The notes under the pieces are model-generated. The model was not told the DNA's origin, did no database searches, and saw nothing but the letters and a program-made list of their open reading frames with translations. From contig SMSO01000035.1 in NCBI GenBank assembly GCA_004764695.1, positions 1,300,001 through 1,364,000 of the forward strand: a stretch of DNA of 64,000 nt, written 5' to 3'. The position numbers were made by a program, and so were the translations under genes. Positions 1 through 12,169 of this stretch are shown one piece after another. This DNA comes from Schizochytrium sp. TIO01. Its lineage: Eukaryota; Sar; Bigyra; Thraustochytrida; Thraustochytriidae. Every line of letters begins with the position of its first letter. Position 1 is the first letter of the stretch.

Positions 1-252
1 TGAAAATACTATGTCATTTCGTCATGTTTGAGTCTCGATTATTGCTTGACTGAGGATTTTCAGCTTCAACTAGCCTAGCTCTCTATTCTTCACTCTCTAA
101 TATTTAAAGGAAAATAAGCTTGCAGGTCAATGAAGCTTAACACAGTTGTTTAAGAGCATGCTCATGGCTTAGGCCGTACTGCAGCTTTAGTCATGATAGA
201 GAGATTTGGTGGTGGAGCAGATGGATTAACTGAGGGACGCAAGCCCATAAGA
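1..252. other. Window edge, no gene seen
   Basis: The sequence is AT-rich and holds no open frame of note. It lies just downstream of the stop codon of the minus-strand gene at 253-861 and would include that gene's 3' untranslated region. Confidence 0.5.
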
Positions 253-861
253 TTACAAATAGCCCTTTAGATCATATCTTTGCACGGCTTTGACTAACAA
301 AGCATCCTTCGGGTTAGGATGAGGTTTTTGTATTTCCTTCATTGCGTCAGCAATTACAGGCCCCATTTCTGAAGCATCGTAGTTAATATCATAGACAGAT
401 TTAAGCCCTTGACAAGTCTGCTTAGCTAGAAGAGTTACGCGTTTGACCGCATGTTCTCGTTTTGCTTTTTCATCTTCAACTTGTTGCAGTCTTTCAGCGC
501 GCTCACGCCAAGGAGCCCCGCGCCGTCTTTCTGCTAACCACACTTCAGCAGCGCCAGGGTTAGCTTTGATAACTCTTCGTTCTCGTTGAATGGGCATCGA
601 AGCCTCGGCTGCTGCAACGACCCAGTCTTGTGGTACGTTCGTCAAAGACATTGAGTTATGCATCACTGGTGATGTTGACCTAAATCCTGGTTCAGTTCGC
701 GAGTCATGCTGGTGCTGCTGGTGTTGCTGAAGCTGTTGTTGTTGCTGGGGAGATAGGGCAGCATAAAAGTTATTCCATGGTTGAGGTCCAGGTCCTGAGG
801 AGGTGCCGTCGGCAAAAACCTCATTTCGGATTGAGAACGGGTCACGCTTCCGCCGTGACAT
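253..861 (-). CDS. Hypothetical glutamine-rich protein, 202 aa
   Basis: I do not recognise this protein. The frame could run up to 933, but I prefer the internal ATG at 861, which begins Met-Ser-Arg-Arg-Lys-Arg; the upstream 24 codons have an untypical composition. The N-terminal third is disordered, with Gly-Pro and a Gln/His run at about residues 39-52. The middle (about 105-150) is strongly charged and probably helical, rich in Arg, Glu and Ala. The last 50 residues look like a small folded segment. There is no signal peptide or membrane segment. The frame is uninterrupted and its amino-acid makeup looks coding, so a real gene is likely, but no function can be assigned. Confidence 0.5.
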   Translation of the reverse strand: MSRRKRDPFSIRNEVFADGTSSGPGPQPWNNFYAALSPQQQQQLQQHQQHQHDSRTEPGFRSTSPVMHNSMSLTNVPQDWVVAAAEASMPIQRERRVIKANPGAAEVWLAERRRGAPWRERAERLQQVEDEKAKREHAVKRVTLLAKQTCQGLKSVYDINYDASEMGPVIADAMKEIQKPHPNPKDALLVKAVQRYDLKGYL

Positions 862-3260
862 CTCTGACCAAAGAGATATCAGCTGCTCTACTTTACAGCT
901 AATGCGACTCTTCAAGGTTGCGAGTAAGAGCAAGGGTTTTCAGTCGAGCTCCCCAGGTACATTCTGAAAAATGCTAAGCTCAGCTCACAAGCAGATGATG
1001 AGTTTACTTTGCTTTGATTTAATTGATCCGTTAAGCTACACCGTGCACGATAATGGTCTATTGTTCAAGAGTATTAGATATGATATAGCCTAGATATATA
1101 TCCTAGATGTATATACTATTTTGCTTTTATTTTTTAAAAATATATTTTAAAAAAACGATCATGAATCATATGTAAAGTGCTTGCAGTACGGATTATTTTG
1201 AAAACCCTTCTTATTAGGTATCCTCTTGAAATTGTTTCACATGGTGAATTAGAAATTGCATATTCTATCTCAAAGCCTAGATGTGTATTTTCGCAATCCG
1301 ATTAACTTTACTCAACTGTATTTGGCCTCAAAAGGAGCTAGATTGAACTTATAGTACTCATTGCAGAACTATAAATTTGACCAATTTCAGATACAAAAGC
1401 TTAATTCTTAACGTGTCCCTTATACCCGATTTGAAAGCTTCTTGGGTGCCATATTTCCACATTATTTTGCTGGCTAGCAGACATACTCATTATAGTCATT
1501 AGAAGCCATGGGTCCAAGGCTGTGAGCTACCTCTGTCCTTCCCAATGTATGTATCGGGAGATAGAAAATTCCAAGGTACGTGTACAGGAAGCTATATATA
1601 AAAGACGATTGGAAAGCCGTGTTCCTCTTTGAATGTATCGAATGAAAGTATAAGGAAGATATATTAGTCTGGATTGACCTTACACCTATATACTCTGGCG
1701 ATACTCTGGCTATACTATAGAAAACACGCATTCGTAATATTAGCAATCTTCGTGTTGATGAAAATGAAAGCTTTATGATAGGAAATCATGATGTCACGAT
1801 TTATTTACAAAACAACTAAAAAATTGCAGGTAATGGCAAAAGTGCAATTGCGATGTAAACGCAATTACGACAGATTCTATTTTTAAAATAACAGACACAT
1901 TGTTACTTACTCAAATTGAAGTCTAGCAAAAGCACGAAAAACTTTAGTATGGCCCCGTGTCAATTCCATAGAGAGGTTGCTAAAACTGCATGCTACTCGT
2001 TGATACTAGTTGATGACCCAAAGACATAACATAGGGTAATGTCATGTGTAATTGTTTTGACAAGTGTTTTTGCCCAAGTTAGAGGATTGGTAAGAACAGT
2101 CTGTGAGTAAACGTGACGATAATCTCCATGGAGGGCTTTGGAAATGCTTCTATCAATTTTCAGTCTAAAACTACTTTTGAAATGGCCAAGCATGTAGCCT
2201 GTATTTGTAGTTCATTTCCTCTTGGCGTACTTATGCTATCGTGCTGCATACCCAAAAGTTGATTGATTTACTATTGTACCTAATCAAGCACGCTAACTTG
2301 TGTTTCTGAGACAGCACTTTCTGCCGGAGCATTATTTGAGGGCGCACCCTCCAACTTGTGCACATTTTGTCAGTTTCAAGAGCAGCACTGCAGATACCAG
2401 CTGATGTGCCAACCAACCAAACAACGCTGCACCTAAGAACACCTCATTTAGACTTATTGCCAAGCTAAAACGCCGCACGACCAGGGCACCTCTCAAACAA
2501 ATCTATCTTGGGAGAACATGCGTTTCACTGGAGCCTTATCTACATGAATAGGCCAATATACCCCTTATATTGTTGATCTACCTAGTTCTCATGCGTCTAT
2601 GATCCTACAGTAGAAGTAGTATGTAGCGCACTTCCCTCGCCGCACATCTACAGAATAACTTATGTACAGCTAGCCAAGCGCGCGTGTTGAACACCTTTCT
2701 GCTACACTATTCAAGTGAGCACTTTGGCAATCGATGCGAGCTCCTATTTATTATTCATTGCTACTGCCTACCTACTCATAATAATACCAAACAGTTCGAT
2801 GCACAAGTCTTCGAGGTCCGCCTTTACAGCTGACTATCCTGAAATCGATTGCTCTTTTTTCATGAGTCTAGCTAGGTTTCCAAGAACTGCGAAAATAGAT
2901 TCCTTTGCAAAGTATGCACAAGTTTGGCCATGAGTACTACTACTAACTACAGCCTAGGTAAATAGACACCTTCAGGTCGACGGCGAGATCTGCCTAAGAT
3001 CTTGTTTCACTGGCAGTTCGATTGTGTATGTGTGCATGGCCATCGTCCACATTGAGCGCCATGACTTGTCTACTTAAGCATAGTACCTCCTACTACAATA
3101 AAACTCAATCGTAGGTAGGTGCTTAGATAGGTTGTAGGCACCTAGGTAGAAGGCGATTTGGCAGCTTGGGTGGTTCTAATTGTGTGTTTGCCGGAGGTAC
3201 GCAACCGCCTCAGGTTGGCTCGACTCAGCACGAGCGTTTTCGTTGTTTTTCACGTCGTAG

Positions 3261-3346
3261 GTTTATTTATTTGTTTGTTTATTTGTTTGTTTGTTTGTCT
3301 GTTTATTTGTTTATTTGTTTGTTTGTTTGTTTATTTGTTTGTTTGT
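3261..3346. repeat. GTTT/ATTT tetranucleotide microsatellite
   Basis: About 86 bp of alternating GTTT and ATTT units with one GTCT interruption. It produces Phe/Val/Cys/Leu-rich spurious frames in all forward frames. Confidence 0.9.
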
Positions 3347-4553
3347 GCATGAGCTTTTCAAGTCTAGGAAACAAAGCACCTACGAGGTACTTACTATTTA
3401 CCTAAGCAGCAATCAGATAGTGCGTGAGTCTTTGCACCGCGATCTCAGGGTTTGTGGCCCTGTTCTCCTGGCAATCGTCAGACAATTCGACAATCTACTC
3501 TTGCCTGTGATTGATTTGCAGAATCTTGCCAGACGATTTCCACCGAAGATGTTGTGAAGCTCGCTGTGTGTTCTCCAATTCTATACCTAGGTACTAGTTG
3601 CCTCCAGGAACTCGAAGACCCTGCACAACTCTGCGAGCTTCCAAAGTTAATGGACGATTGTATTCGATACCTCCATACCTTTTCTGTAGACCCGAGCAAC
3701 CTACAACTTTCGGTGGGAAGTCACGCTGCTCCTCCCAAACCCGAGCTTCTCCAAAGACGCACGCACGGACTGGGCATTCGTATTCACATCCATGGCGAGT
3801 AGTTGCCATTCCACACGTCTCCAACGTGAAGACCGCCGCTCGCATCACTGATGCCGATCATTCATGGTGGTGCTCTGGAGTCCGTCCTCAAGTTGACATC
3901 TTTCTTCAGAATGCTTAGCAAGGGCACAAGCTGGCAGGAGTCTGCACCGCCAAGCGTGGTTCTCTTTAACGTTCTCCGAGCGAGCGTCGAATTCCTCACT
4001 CACCATCAAATCAATGACTGACTGCACTTGCTGCACGTGAGGGAGGGAGGCCTTGGCAAGTTGACTTATTAAGTGAAAAAACGTGCCGCTCGCTTTTTGC
4101 CACCAACGGCCTGCTCTACCGTCCTGAGACTTCCTTCCACGACCAGCTCTTCCAGGCAAGCTCGCCTCTTCTCGCAGAGACAGCTAGCTGCGTGCCATCG
4201 CTCATCGCCTTGGAGCTTCTTGGAGTCTCTTCAAGTTGATTCTCCAAGGCTGTCTCGGCGAGAATCGAGCTCGCGCCCCTTTTCGCCTTCGCAGAGATCA
4301 CGGCCGCGTGCCCCAATTTACTCCCCTATTACCCCCCTTCAGCCATCGCCTCCAGCGCTCCCAAGCGCCAGACCGTGCACAGTAGGGGTCACATTGGAAC
4401 TGTTTCCCACACGTGCGCGAGACACGCGTTCGCCCTTCTTTTCCTCTGCCGCTTCCTCCTCCTTGCGCTTAGAGACACATACGCGAAGTCCCAATCTGCT
4501 GCGCAGAGTTAGATACAGGAATAAGCAGTTGGGCGGGGAGGAAACTTTCAGTG

Positions 4554-4618
4554 CATTCATTCATTCATTCATTCATTCATTCATTCATTCATTCATTCAT
4601 TCATTCATTCATTCATTC
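4554..4618. repeat. CATT tetranucleotide microsatellite
   Basis: About 65 bp of perfect CATT units. Because four bases against a three-base code gives a 12-base period without stops, it extends the spurious frames that cross it. Confidence 0.95.
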
Positions 4619-5924
4619 GCTTATTCGTAGTAGAAGGTAAAGGATGAAAATGTGTCATAGATTGATCTAGCAACTGCTTAAAGATTGTGCATTCGTGGGG
4701 CAGATACAGGTTTAGTAGGGGGTTGGAGGAGAAAAAGTTAGTTATTAATGTCGAGGTGCTTTTGGGTGTTTTTGTGGGTTGTTTTGGTTTGAAGAGTTGA
4801 AGAGTCATAATTGCAACGCGAGGTTGGCGGTGGCACCCGAGGTGGACGACTCCGTCAGGTCGAGGTCTTGGACGCAGCTCGCCATTGGAACTGGTGTTAG
4901 GACTGCCGGTCTGCGCTACGGAAGGCCTCACGGTCCCGCGATCGCTGACCAGCTCGCCCTCGAGGCACGGAGGCGGTGGCTTGAACGGGGCGCGCGCCAG
5001 ATTTGCAAAGCATTCCTCATCGGTCCGAGCGCGTGAAGAACTATAAGTTGAAGAACACATACAAACGAGACAAGTGCTCGTACTAGAGTCGCTGTAGATT
5101 CCGCGCTACAAAGCTAGCTTGAAGGCTCCACGCGAAGCACCACGAGACCTGCAAGCTCTAGTTGTGCTGCTCCCTAGATATATAGCCAGCCAGCAAGCCG
5201 CCGCATATCTGCTGATCTTTAATAATTGCATCGTTAAAGAATAGCGAGCTCAGTGGCTATTGAGTAGTAGGTACTACCTAACCAATATTGTTACTTGGCA
5301 AGCCACGAGACAGCAGTAGAACAAGTACGTACCAGAAACCCCATCATAATCACCACCTTTAGTTTATAGTCATAGCTGATTCAACTGAAGGCCTTACGAT
5401 CAAACTGGAAACGCCCTCGCTCGCACACACCCACGTCTCCCGTGCCGCTGCAGCATAAAAGCCAAGTGTTTTCACCTTGATTAACTTGTAGTTTGGTTCT
5501 CTGTAAAGCTGAGTGGAAGGTTTTACACGCGTGCACTTCTGCTCTGCTAGTAGTAAATAGTACTTGATCACTTCCATCCCTCTTTGCAGATTGAATCATA
5601 CTACTGAGTCTGGTATCATCTCTGGCAGAGAGGGGGTGAGTGTACATTCATACCAAGAACGCCCCAAGCTCGCAGGTACCAGCGAGTGAATATTCAAGCA
5701 AACCCTCTTATCAAAGAAGGACAGCATTCTCCAAATATAGTGTTAAGCTCGGTGTCGCGACTATTTGGCCAGGGGTACTGTGTAGGGAGGCAGTAAACCG
5801 ATCAAGGAGGCGTACTTCTAGATTGCTTGAGCCAAAGTAGTTTTCATTTACTAGGAAAAGGAGTCGTATTGCGCGTGTTGGGTGGCCGCTCTCGCCTTGG
5901 CGAGCTTACATAACACAAGGAAAA

Positions 5925-8132
5925 ATGAGTTACTTTATGACAAAGATGATGGAGCGTCAGAATGGTGTTGAGGATCTGACGCTCATGAACAGTATTTCAG
6001 TCGAGAACATTGTGCAACAGCTCAAGTTTCGTCTAGACAAGAACAAGATTTACACTGCCGTCGGTGATGTAATTATCGCTGTTAACCCTTATCGCTCTCT
6101 CCCAATTTACGGTGAAAAGCACATTCGTATGTACCAAACAGCCAAGCTTTCAGACTCTTCACCCCATGTGTATGCTCTTGCGGAGCGTGCTTACCGTGGC
6201 ATGAAAGAAATGGGTCCACAAGCAGTCGTGATTAGTGGTGAATCAGGTGCTGGTAAGACTGAGTCTGCCAAGCTTCTGTTGCATTACGTTTCTAGTGTCT
6301 CGGGCTCTTCTCAAACAGCAGCTACAATGAAGCAAGTTATTCTTCAGTCAAACCCTTTGCTGGAGTCTTTCGGAAATGCCAAAACCATCCGTAACAACAA
6401 CTCCTCTCGCTTCGGTAAATATCTCGAGTTGCAGTTCAACAGCGCAGGCGAGCCTGTTGGAGGTATCACAAGCAACTTCCTACTCGAAAAAAGTCGTGTT
6501 GTATACGCTAACAAAGGAGAGCGTGGTTTTCACATCTTCTATGGCCTTCTTTCTGGTGGCTGGCCTGAGCTCTTGAGTCAATGCCAGATGGGACGTGCCG
6601 AGGATTATGCGTATCTGTCCCAAGGTGTTACTTATGTCGATGGTGTCGATGATGCTGCTGATTTCCAGGAGGTGCTTCAGGCACTGAACACAATTGCTGT
6701 ACCAATGGACCAGCAGTGGTACCTGTTTACAACCTTGGCAGGCATCTTGCACCTTGGAAATGCCATCTTAACTGGTCGGGATGCCCCCGCCCAGCTCCAG
6801 CAAGGTGGTGAATATTCACTAGAGATGGCAGCTTATCTTTTCGGTGTGGCCCCGCAGGATCTCCTTAAGGCTATCACCCACAAGACCGTGGCCATGGGTG
6901 GCCGACGTGCTAGTGTCGTAAACATCCCTCAAAATGCTGACCAGGCTACACAGATTCGCGATGCCTTGGCTAAGGAGATGTACAGTCGTATTTTTGATTT
7001 GATCGTTGCACAGCTTAACGCGGTCATGTATACCCGCGATGCACAGTATGGCAAGACAATTGGCATTTTGGATATTTATGGCTTTGAGATTTTCAAAGAC
7101 AATGGCTTTGAGCAACTCTGTATCAACTATGTGAATGAACAACTGCAGCAGATCTTTATTAGTCTGACCATTCGTGGTGAGCAAGAGCTTTACAAACAGG
7201 AGGGTCTTCCGTGGCGTGAAATTCAGTACTTTGACAACAAAACAGTCGTTGACTTGATTGAGGGTCGTAACCCTCCCGGTATCTTTCGTGTGCTGGATGA
7301 TACATGTCGCTCCTTACATGCTGTGGATTCTGATACAGCAGACACTAAATTTATTGAGAAACTCTCTATGTCAGCTGTGGCAAGTCACCCGCATCTCCGT
7401 ATCTTGAGCTCCACTTCTGCCTTTACTGCTGGGTTCACCATCAAGCATTACGCAGGTGATGTGACTTACTCAGTCAAGGACATGGCCTTTAAAAACATGG
7501 ATAACTTGTTTCACTCTTTGTCGAACTGCATGAAGGCTTCGACGAATCCGTTTGTTCAAATGTTGTGGAACCGTGAAGAGGATAACCAGGCTCATCGCCA
7601 GCCGACCACCTCGTCGACAAAAATTCGTACGTCGTGTGGTCAGCTAGTACAAACTTTGATGCGTTGTCAGCCCCACTATATTCGTTGCATCAAGCCAAAT
7701 GAACAAAAAGCCCCTATGAAGATTGAGGAGAAACGTGTGTTGCACCAGGTTCGCTACCTTGGTCTTCTTGAATCAGTTCGCGTTGCCAAGGCTGGGTATT
7801 CTTACAAGGCCACATTTGACATCTTTGTGCAGAGATTTTACACGCTTTGCCCAGGATTACAGCGCGGAGGTGTCGATGGCTGTCGCGAACTGATCGCTGC
7901 CATTGTGAAGAAGCATACCGACATCCCGAAAAGCGAATTTGTTTTTGGTCACACCCGCATTTTCATTTCCAGCCCGGAGACCATCTTTATGTTGGAGGAG
8001 TATCGTGAGCAGCAGCTTGACCCGGTCGGCTACGCAGCGAAGGTAAAGGAGTATGAACAGATGGAGGCTGCTGCTGAGCGCCAGGAGGCCAAGGTTTCAA
8101 CTCGCGGAGGTGGCTGCTGCATTATCTCATAA
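5925..8132 (+). CDS. Tail-less myosin motor with C-terminal CaaX box
   Basis: A complete 735-residue myosin heavy chain in one uninterrupted frame. The ATP site is intact: P-loop GESGAGKT at 105-112, switch I NNNSSRFGKYLEL at 157-169 and switch II DIYGFEIF at 383-390. Ser330, in an RRASV context, lies 16 residues before DALAK (346-350); this is the TEDS-rule position, where class I-like motors carry a phosphorylatable Ser or Thr. Actin-binding and converter elements follow, with HYAGDVTY at 508-515, LMRCQPHYIRCIKPNE at 578-593 and YLGLLESVRVAKAGY at 611-625. Only about 55 residues follow the motor, without a clear IQ motif, TH1, SH3 or long coiled coil. The chain ends Gly-Gly-Gly-Cys-Cys-Ile-Ile-Ser, so the last four residues form a CaaX prenylation motif next to a second, possibly palmitoylated, Cys. 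I infer membrane anchoring by lipid. The class is uncertain, but a motor identity is very safe. Confidence 0.95.
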   Translation: MSYFMTKMMERQNGVEDLTLMNSISVENIVQQLKFRLDKNKIYTAVGDVIIAVNPYRSLPIYGEKHIRMYQTAKLSDSSPHVYALAERAYRGMKEMGPQAVVISGESGAGKTESAKLLLHYVSSVSGSSQTAATMKQVILQSNPLLESFGNAKTIRNNNSSRFGKYLELQFNSAGEPVGGITSNFLLEKSRVVYANKGERGFHIFYGLLSGGWPELLSQCQMGRAEDYAYLSQGVTYVDGVDDAADFQEVLQALNTIAVPMDQQWYLFTTLAGILHLGNAILTGRDAPAQLQQGGEYSLEMAAYLFGVAPQDLLKAITHKTVAMGGRRASVVNIPQNADQATQIRDALAKEMYSRIFDLIVAQLNAVMYTRDAQYGKTIGILDIYGFEIFKDNGFEQLCINYVNEQLQQIFISLTIRGEQELYKQEGLPWREIQYFDNKTVVDLIEGRNPPGIFRVLDDTCRSLHAVDSDTADTKFIEKLSMSAVASHPHLRILSSTSAFTAGFTIKHYAGDVTYSVKDMAFKNMDNLFHSLSNCMKASTNPFVQMLWNREEDNQAHRQPTTSSTKIRTSCGQLVQTLMRCQPHYIRCIKPNEQKAPMKIEEKRVLHQVRYLGLLESVRVAKAGYSYKATFDIFVQRFYTLCPGLQRGGVDGCRELIAAIVKKHTDIPKSEFVFGHTRIFISSPETIFMLEEYREQQLDPVGYAAKVKEYEQMEAAAERQEAKVSTRGGGCCIIS

Positions 8133-11100
8133 AATCTGCCATGGCTATCACTTGCATTTTACATGCTACGTTGTTCCGGTGGCTCCTGTTTGCCTTCAGT
8201 TTGCTGCTGATTATACCCCTTTTAATTTGAAGATCAGGAAGCATCTATGGTCGCTATTTGCGATCATAGATTATCTGTTATGCTCGAAGATCTCTGTGCG
8301 TAAGAAAACAACACTGCAAGCGATGTCCATGTATCCATGCATTTGATCTGTATTTAGAAATCTCCCCGTCTATATAGTATTAGGAGACATACAGTCAACG
8401 CTGATATGGTTTAGGGTGACTCTTGCGAATGATTAAGAGTAAGAGTCTAGACATTGGTTTGTTCGTGATCTGTTTGATTCGGCTGTTCTGAAGCCGATAC
8501 TGTCGTCGCTGTTTATTTTGTTGTTGCTATTTTGTTGGTGTTATTGTTGTTGTTTTATCTTTTATGATGATTGATGGACACCCTGAAGATTACCTCGTTT
8601 ACCTGTCCATCACTTGTTGATAATGCTCATGATGATGATAATGATAATCATTTTTACTTTTGTGAACTGTTCTGTCTCTTGACTCCATGCTATATTTGTA
8701 GTAAATGTAATGTGTCTAATATGCCGCACTCTATTGAAGTCACATACATACTCTTTGGCGCAACTCGATTTCGATTAAATCTTTCAAAGGTGGCTAATCA
8801 GTCTCGCATGAACGAGCAAGCTTCCTGCATAAATGATTAAATGATGCCGGCGTTCTTAACATCTTTGATAAGACTGACTCCCGGTGTGTTTTGTACACCC
8901 AGTTCAAGCCTTCAGAAATCTAGTACAGAAAAAGCAAGGGTTATATCTATCTTTTGATCTGATCTATCTTTTGATTTCCTGAGAAACATTCTTTTGAGTT
9001 TCATGTCCTCATGCCAAGTTTACACTGTTTCTATAATGAACAAACAAACTTCTATCAGTTTTCTTTCCAAAACCTCACATGAGTAACTTGTATTCTTAAT
9101 CTGAAATTATAAGGTTACATCAAAGTATGACAGTGTTTTGCATTTCGGAGATTCTATTTGACTCGAGAATATCTGGAAGCAACTAAATTGTATGATGAAT
9201 TGAATCTTATAAAGAAGCAATATGGATTAGATAGTACGGTGAAGAGACTTCTTTTCACTGGGGTTATGTAGAATAGCTAGGTCTTCATTTTCATGAAACG
9301 AGCAAGAACATGCTTCGCAGAAAGCTGCTTTGCACCTGCAACACTATTCGGTAGAACCGCGTGAAATTTGAAGATGTTTTCTAGGTTGGGTGCCGCTCGT
9401 GTGGGTTTCTCACATACTTTGCAGCAGAGAATACACTTACCTCTTTGTGAAGGCTTACTAGCAGGGGTGAATGATACATAACAGTGATATTCAGAAGACT
9501 GCAAACGCGTTTGTAGCAACTTTGGAAGAAGCTTCTTTCTTGCTAAACTTCCTGGCTGTTTTGTTACTTGTTCAACTGTTTGCTTGCTCTGCAGAACTCA
9601 ATCATGTGTACCGATACACGATGTATTGAAAGACGGTGTGCCGACGAAGAGGTTTTCTTTAACTAAAGGAGAATCGAGCCTTTGCAGCATCTTACGTACA
9701 TATCCCTTGGCCATGCATCCTTAAATCGACGCAAACAGGTTGTGTAGGAACGCGTGGTATGACAAATATGGCCTACGCGGTCTTCGTTGCTCAAACGTTG
9801 TATCCTTATGAACATCAAAGCCAGTACATGCTACACAAGTTTAAGAGGATATAATTAAGAAAGTTTTTCCAGATCAGAGCATCGGGATTGAGCTTCGAAG
9901 ACTCTAACTTTGAATTAGAAACAACATTTCAGAGTGTGACAATTCCTCCCATCATTGCAGTCCTGTACATTTCAATTTTTGGACGAATCCTTTTGCTAGA
10001 GGCGGTATCCTGTAGGCAACAAGATCATCGTAGTGACGTCTCCAGAGCTGCAAATATAATTCCACAGTACAGTATGATGGTCTTGTGCACACCCAAAGAT
10101 ACTTGAGCATTCTGCTGTCACATACGGGACAGGTTGAGGTTGTGGACCGGAAGCAAAACCTAAGTATTCCTTAGAGAATATTCTATCCACCTCGCCCTGC
10201 CCTCATCGTCGCCACGAAACACAACTACTTGCAAGATTTCTAAGGGAGGTGCATTGCGAGTAATATTATGGGAACATCCAAATCTGCAGCATGGTGCATG
10301 CACTGTACACGACATAAGAGGCATGAAACAACAAGACTATGCAACTTATCGTCACCGCAGATACATTCTTGAAACGTGTCAAATTGCTGAACGCGAGCAT
10401 GTCGTCGTGCACGATTTAATTTAAAGCGCAAAAAGCACTAATGATACTATCTTCCCCAATTGGACATTTCAACAGGACACCAGATCCATCAAGGGAGTGT
10501 GCGAGGAAGGGTATATCGCAATTCACGATGAGTTCATATTCGCAGAGACATTCATCTCTGTATGTACCAACTGATGATATGTCAATGGATTCGTCCAAGC
10601 TCATGATTAGGATCTCTCCTTGCTTTCAGTCCCCGTTGCACATGAGCTGCTGTACGATGGTCCTTTTGGGAGAGGTCTTGTTAATATCAGCAAGTTTGGT
10701 CGTTCGATATGGGAATTCTCGAGCTTATGAACCTCCTCATCTTCTACAATGTTGTCTATGTCATGGACGCTGCCTATTATTGCTACAACTGTCAACTCTT
10801 CATAAAACTGACGTATGTAGTACCCATGTTTGATATGGGCTTGAAGCATAAAAAACACCCGCAAAAAAGCCATTTCCAGGGAAATGTCTTCCCAGCCTAA
10901 CAGGCGCATTTAAGGAACTTGGGTGCAGGCTTGACAAGCCGTGAGTTTGGGTATGAGAAGCGTATGCTAATTAAAAATAAATCATGCTGCTTAATTAAGA
11001 TTTTTCCATCACAAAATGCAATCCATTGCCGCGCGCCAGCAAATCTATGACCTTCGCAAGTTTATATCGCTCTCTGATACGTTGCAATCACTAAAGCCAG

Positions 11101-12110
11101 GCAGCTTGGAATGCAGCTGTTTGTTGTTTTCCCTTTTTGACTTTGGAAGAAGAGATTAAGCATCGAGCAACTCTATTGTACACGAGAAAAAGGCCGAAAA
11201 TCTAGACTGCGAAATTAAAGATTCTGTGTCCCCGCTCAGTTCCACCCGCACTATATCACCATCGAGATGGACTAGATCATTAGCTACCTAATAAACCTAG
11301 TGAGTTGTGGTCCCGAAGTCAGTCTTGCTGCATTTGGGACAGGCGTGTTGTCTCCCATGGAGCACAAATTCATCCATAATTAGAAGTACTCCAAGCCTGC
11401 ATGTCTCCGCGATAAGAAATGCGTAACCCCCGCTTCTTTAAGAAAAACAAAACACTGTAGATTAATTTCCAGCGTTTATTCCCCTTGGAATGTCCATACC
11501 TTTCGTCCTCGCGGGGACCAAGACTTTGCCCCTAATTCGAAGACATCTATTCCAAATGTTTACCCTGTTCTTTCAACTGCCTCATTTTATGTGAGAGATT
11601 GATTCATCCATTCAAGCTACTACAGAGCAGGAACTCGCGGCGTCTATTCTTCTTCTTTAGTTCATTCGAGTACGTTCAAATTATCCGGCCATCAGCGCAG
11701 CCAGGAGATCAAATGATTGCTCGTAGAACAGCCTTCGAATTCGGATTCGGCCTCCATCTAATTTTGCAATATAAAATACATATATGATGGTCTAACTATC
11801 AGGTCGCAGTTTACGTTACATGAAAAACAAACAAACAAATTCACATATATATATACAAACCAAAAAAGCATCAAACATCAAGGTCTCATGAACCTTCTTT
11901 GACTCTGATAAGTAGAAATTAGGTGGCACCTAGGTAGCTGTGTGCCTTCTGGGTCTCTTCTCTCTTGGCGGCCTTGTCTGTTCTTGTCTGTCCATCCAAT
12001 GATCCTTCGGCACAACCAAAAGGAAACGACTCATCGAAGTCGTCTATCCTCCTATATTGGTTTCCCAGTTCCGCCTCTATTCACTAATACTTCGACTACT
12101 ATAAAACAAA

Positions 12111-12166
<56 letters not shown>

Positions 12167-12169
12167 AAA
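12111..12169. repeat. GAAA tetranucleotide microsatellite
   Basis: About 59 bp of perfect GAAA units, giving Lys-Glu-Arg-Lys runs in the spurious forward frame across it. Confidence 0.95.

Larger units (their letters stand above)
862..5924. other. Intergenic region, no convincing gene
   Basis: About 5 kb of mixed composition: AT-rich to about 3.1 kb, then GC-rich between roughly 3.5 and 5.1 kb. The open frames here are short, overlap each other on both strands, mostly start at TTG or GTG and show no recognisable domain. Two tetranucleotide tracts (3261 and 4554) create long stop-free reading in several frames. No tRNA or transposon ends were seen. Confidence 0.5.

Noticed and set aside
4073-4630. 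185-codon forward frame
   Set aside because: It starts at a non-ATG codon, has Ser/Arg/Pro-rich noise and gets its tail from the CATT microsatellite (His-Ser-Phe-Ile repeats).
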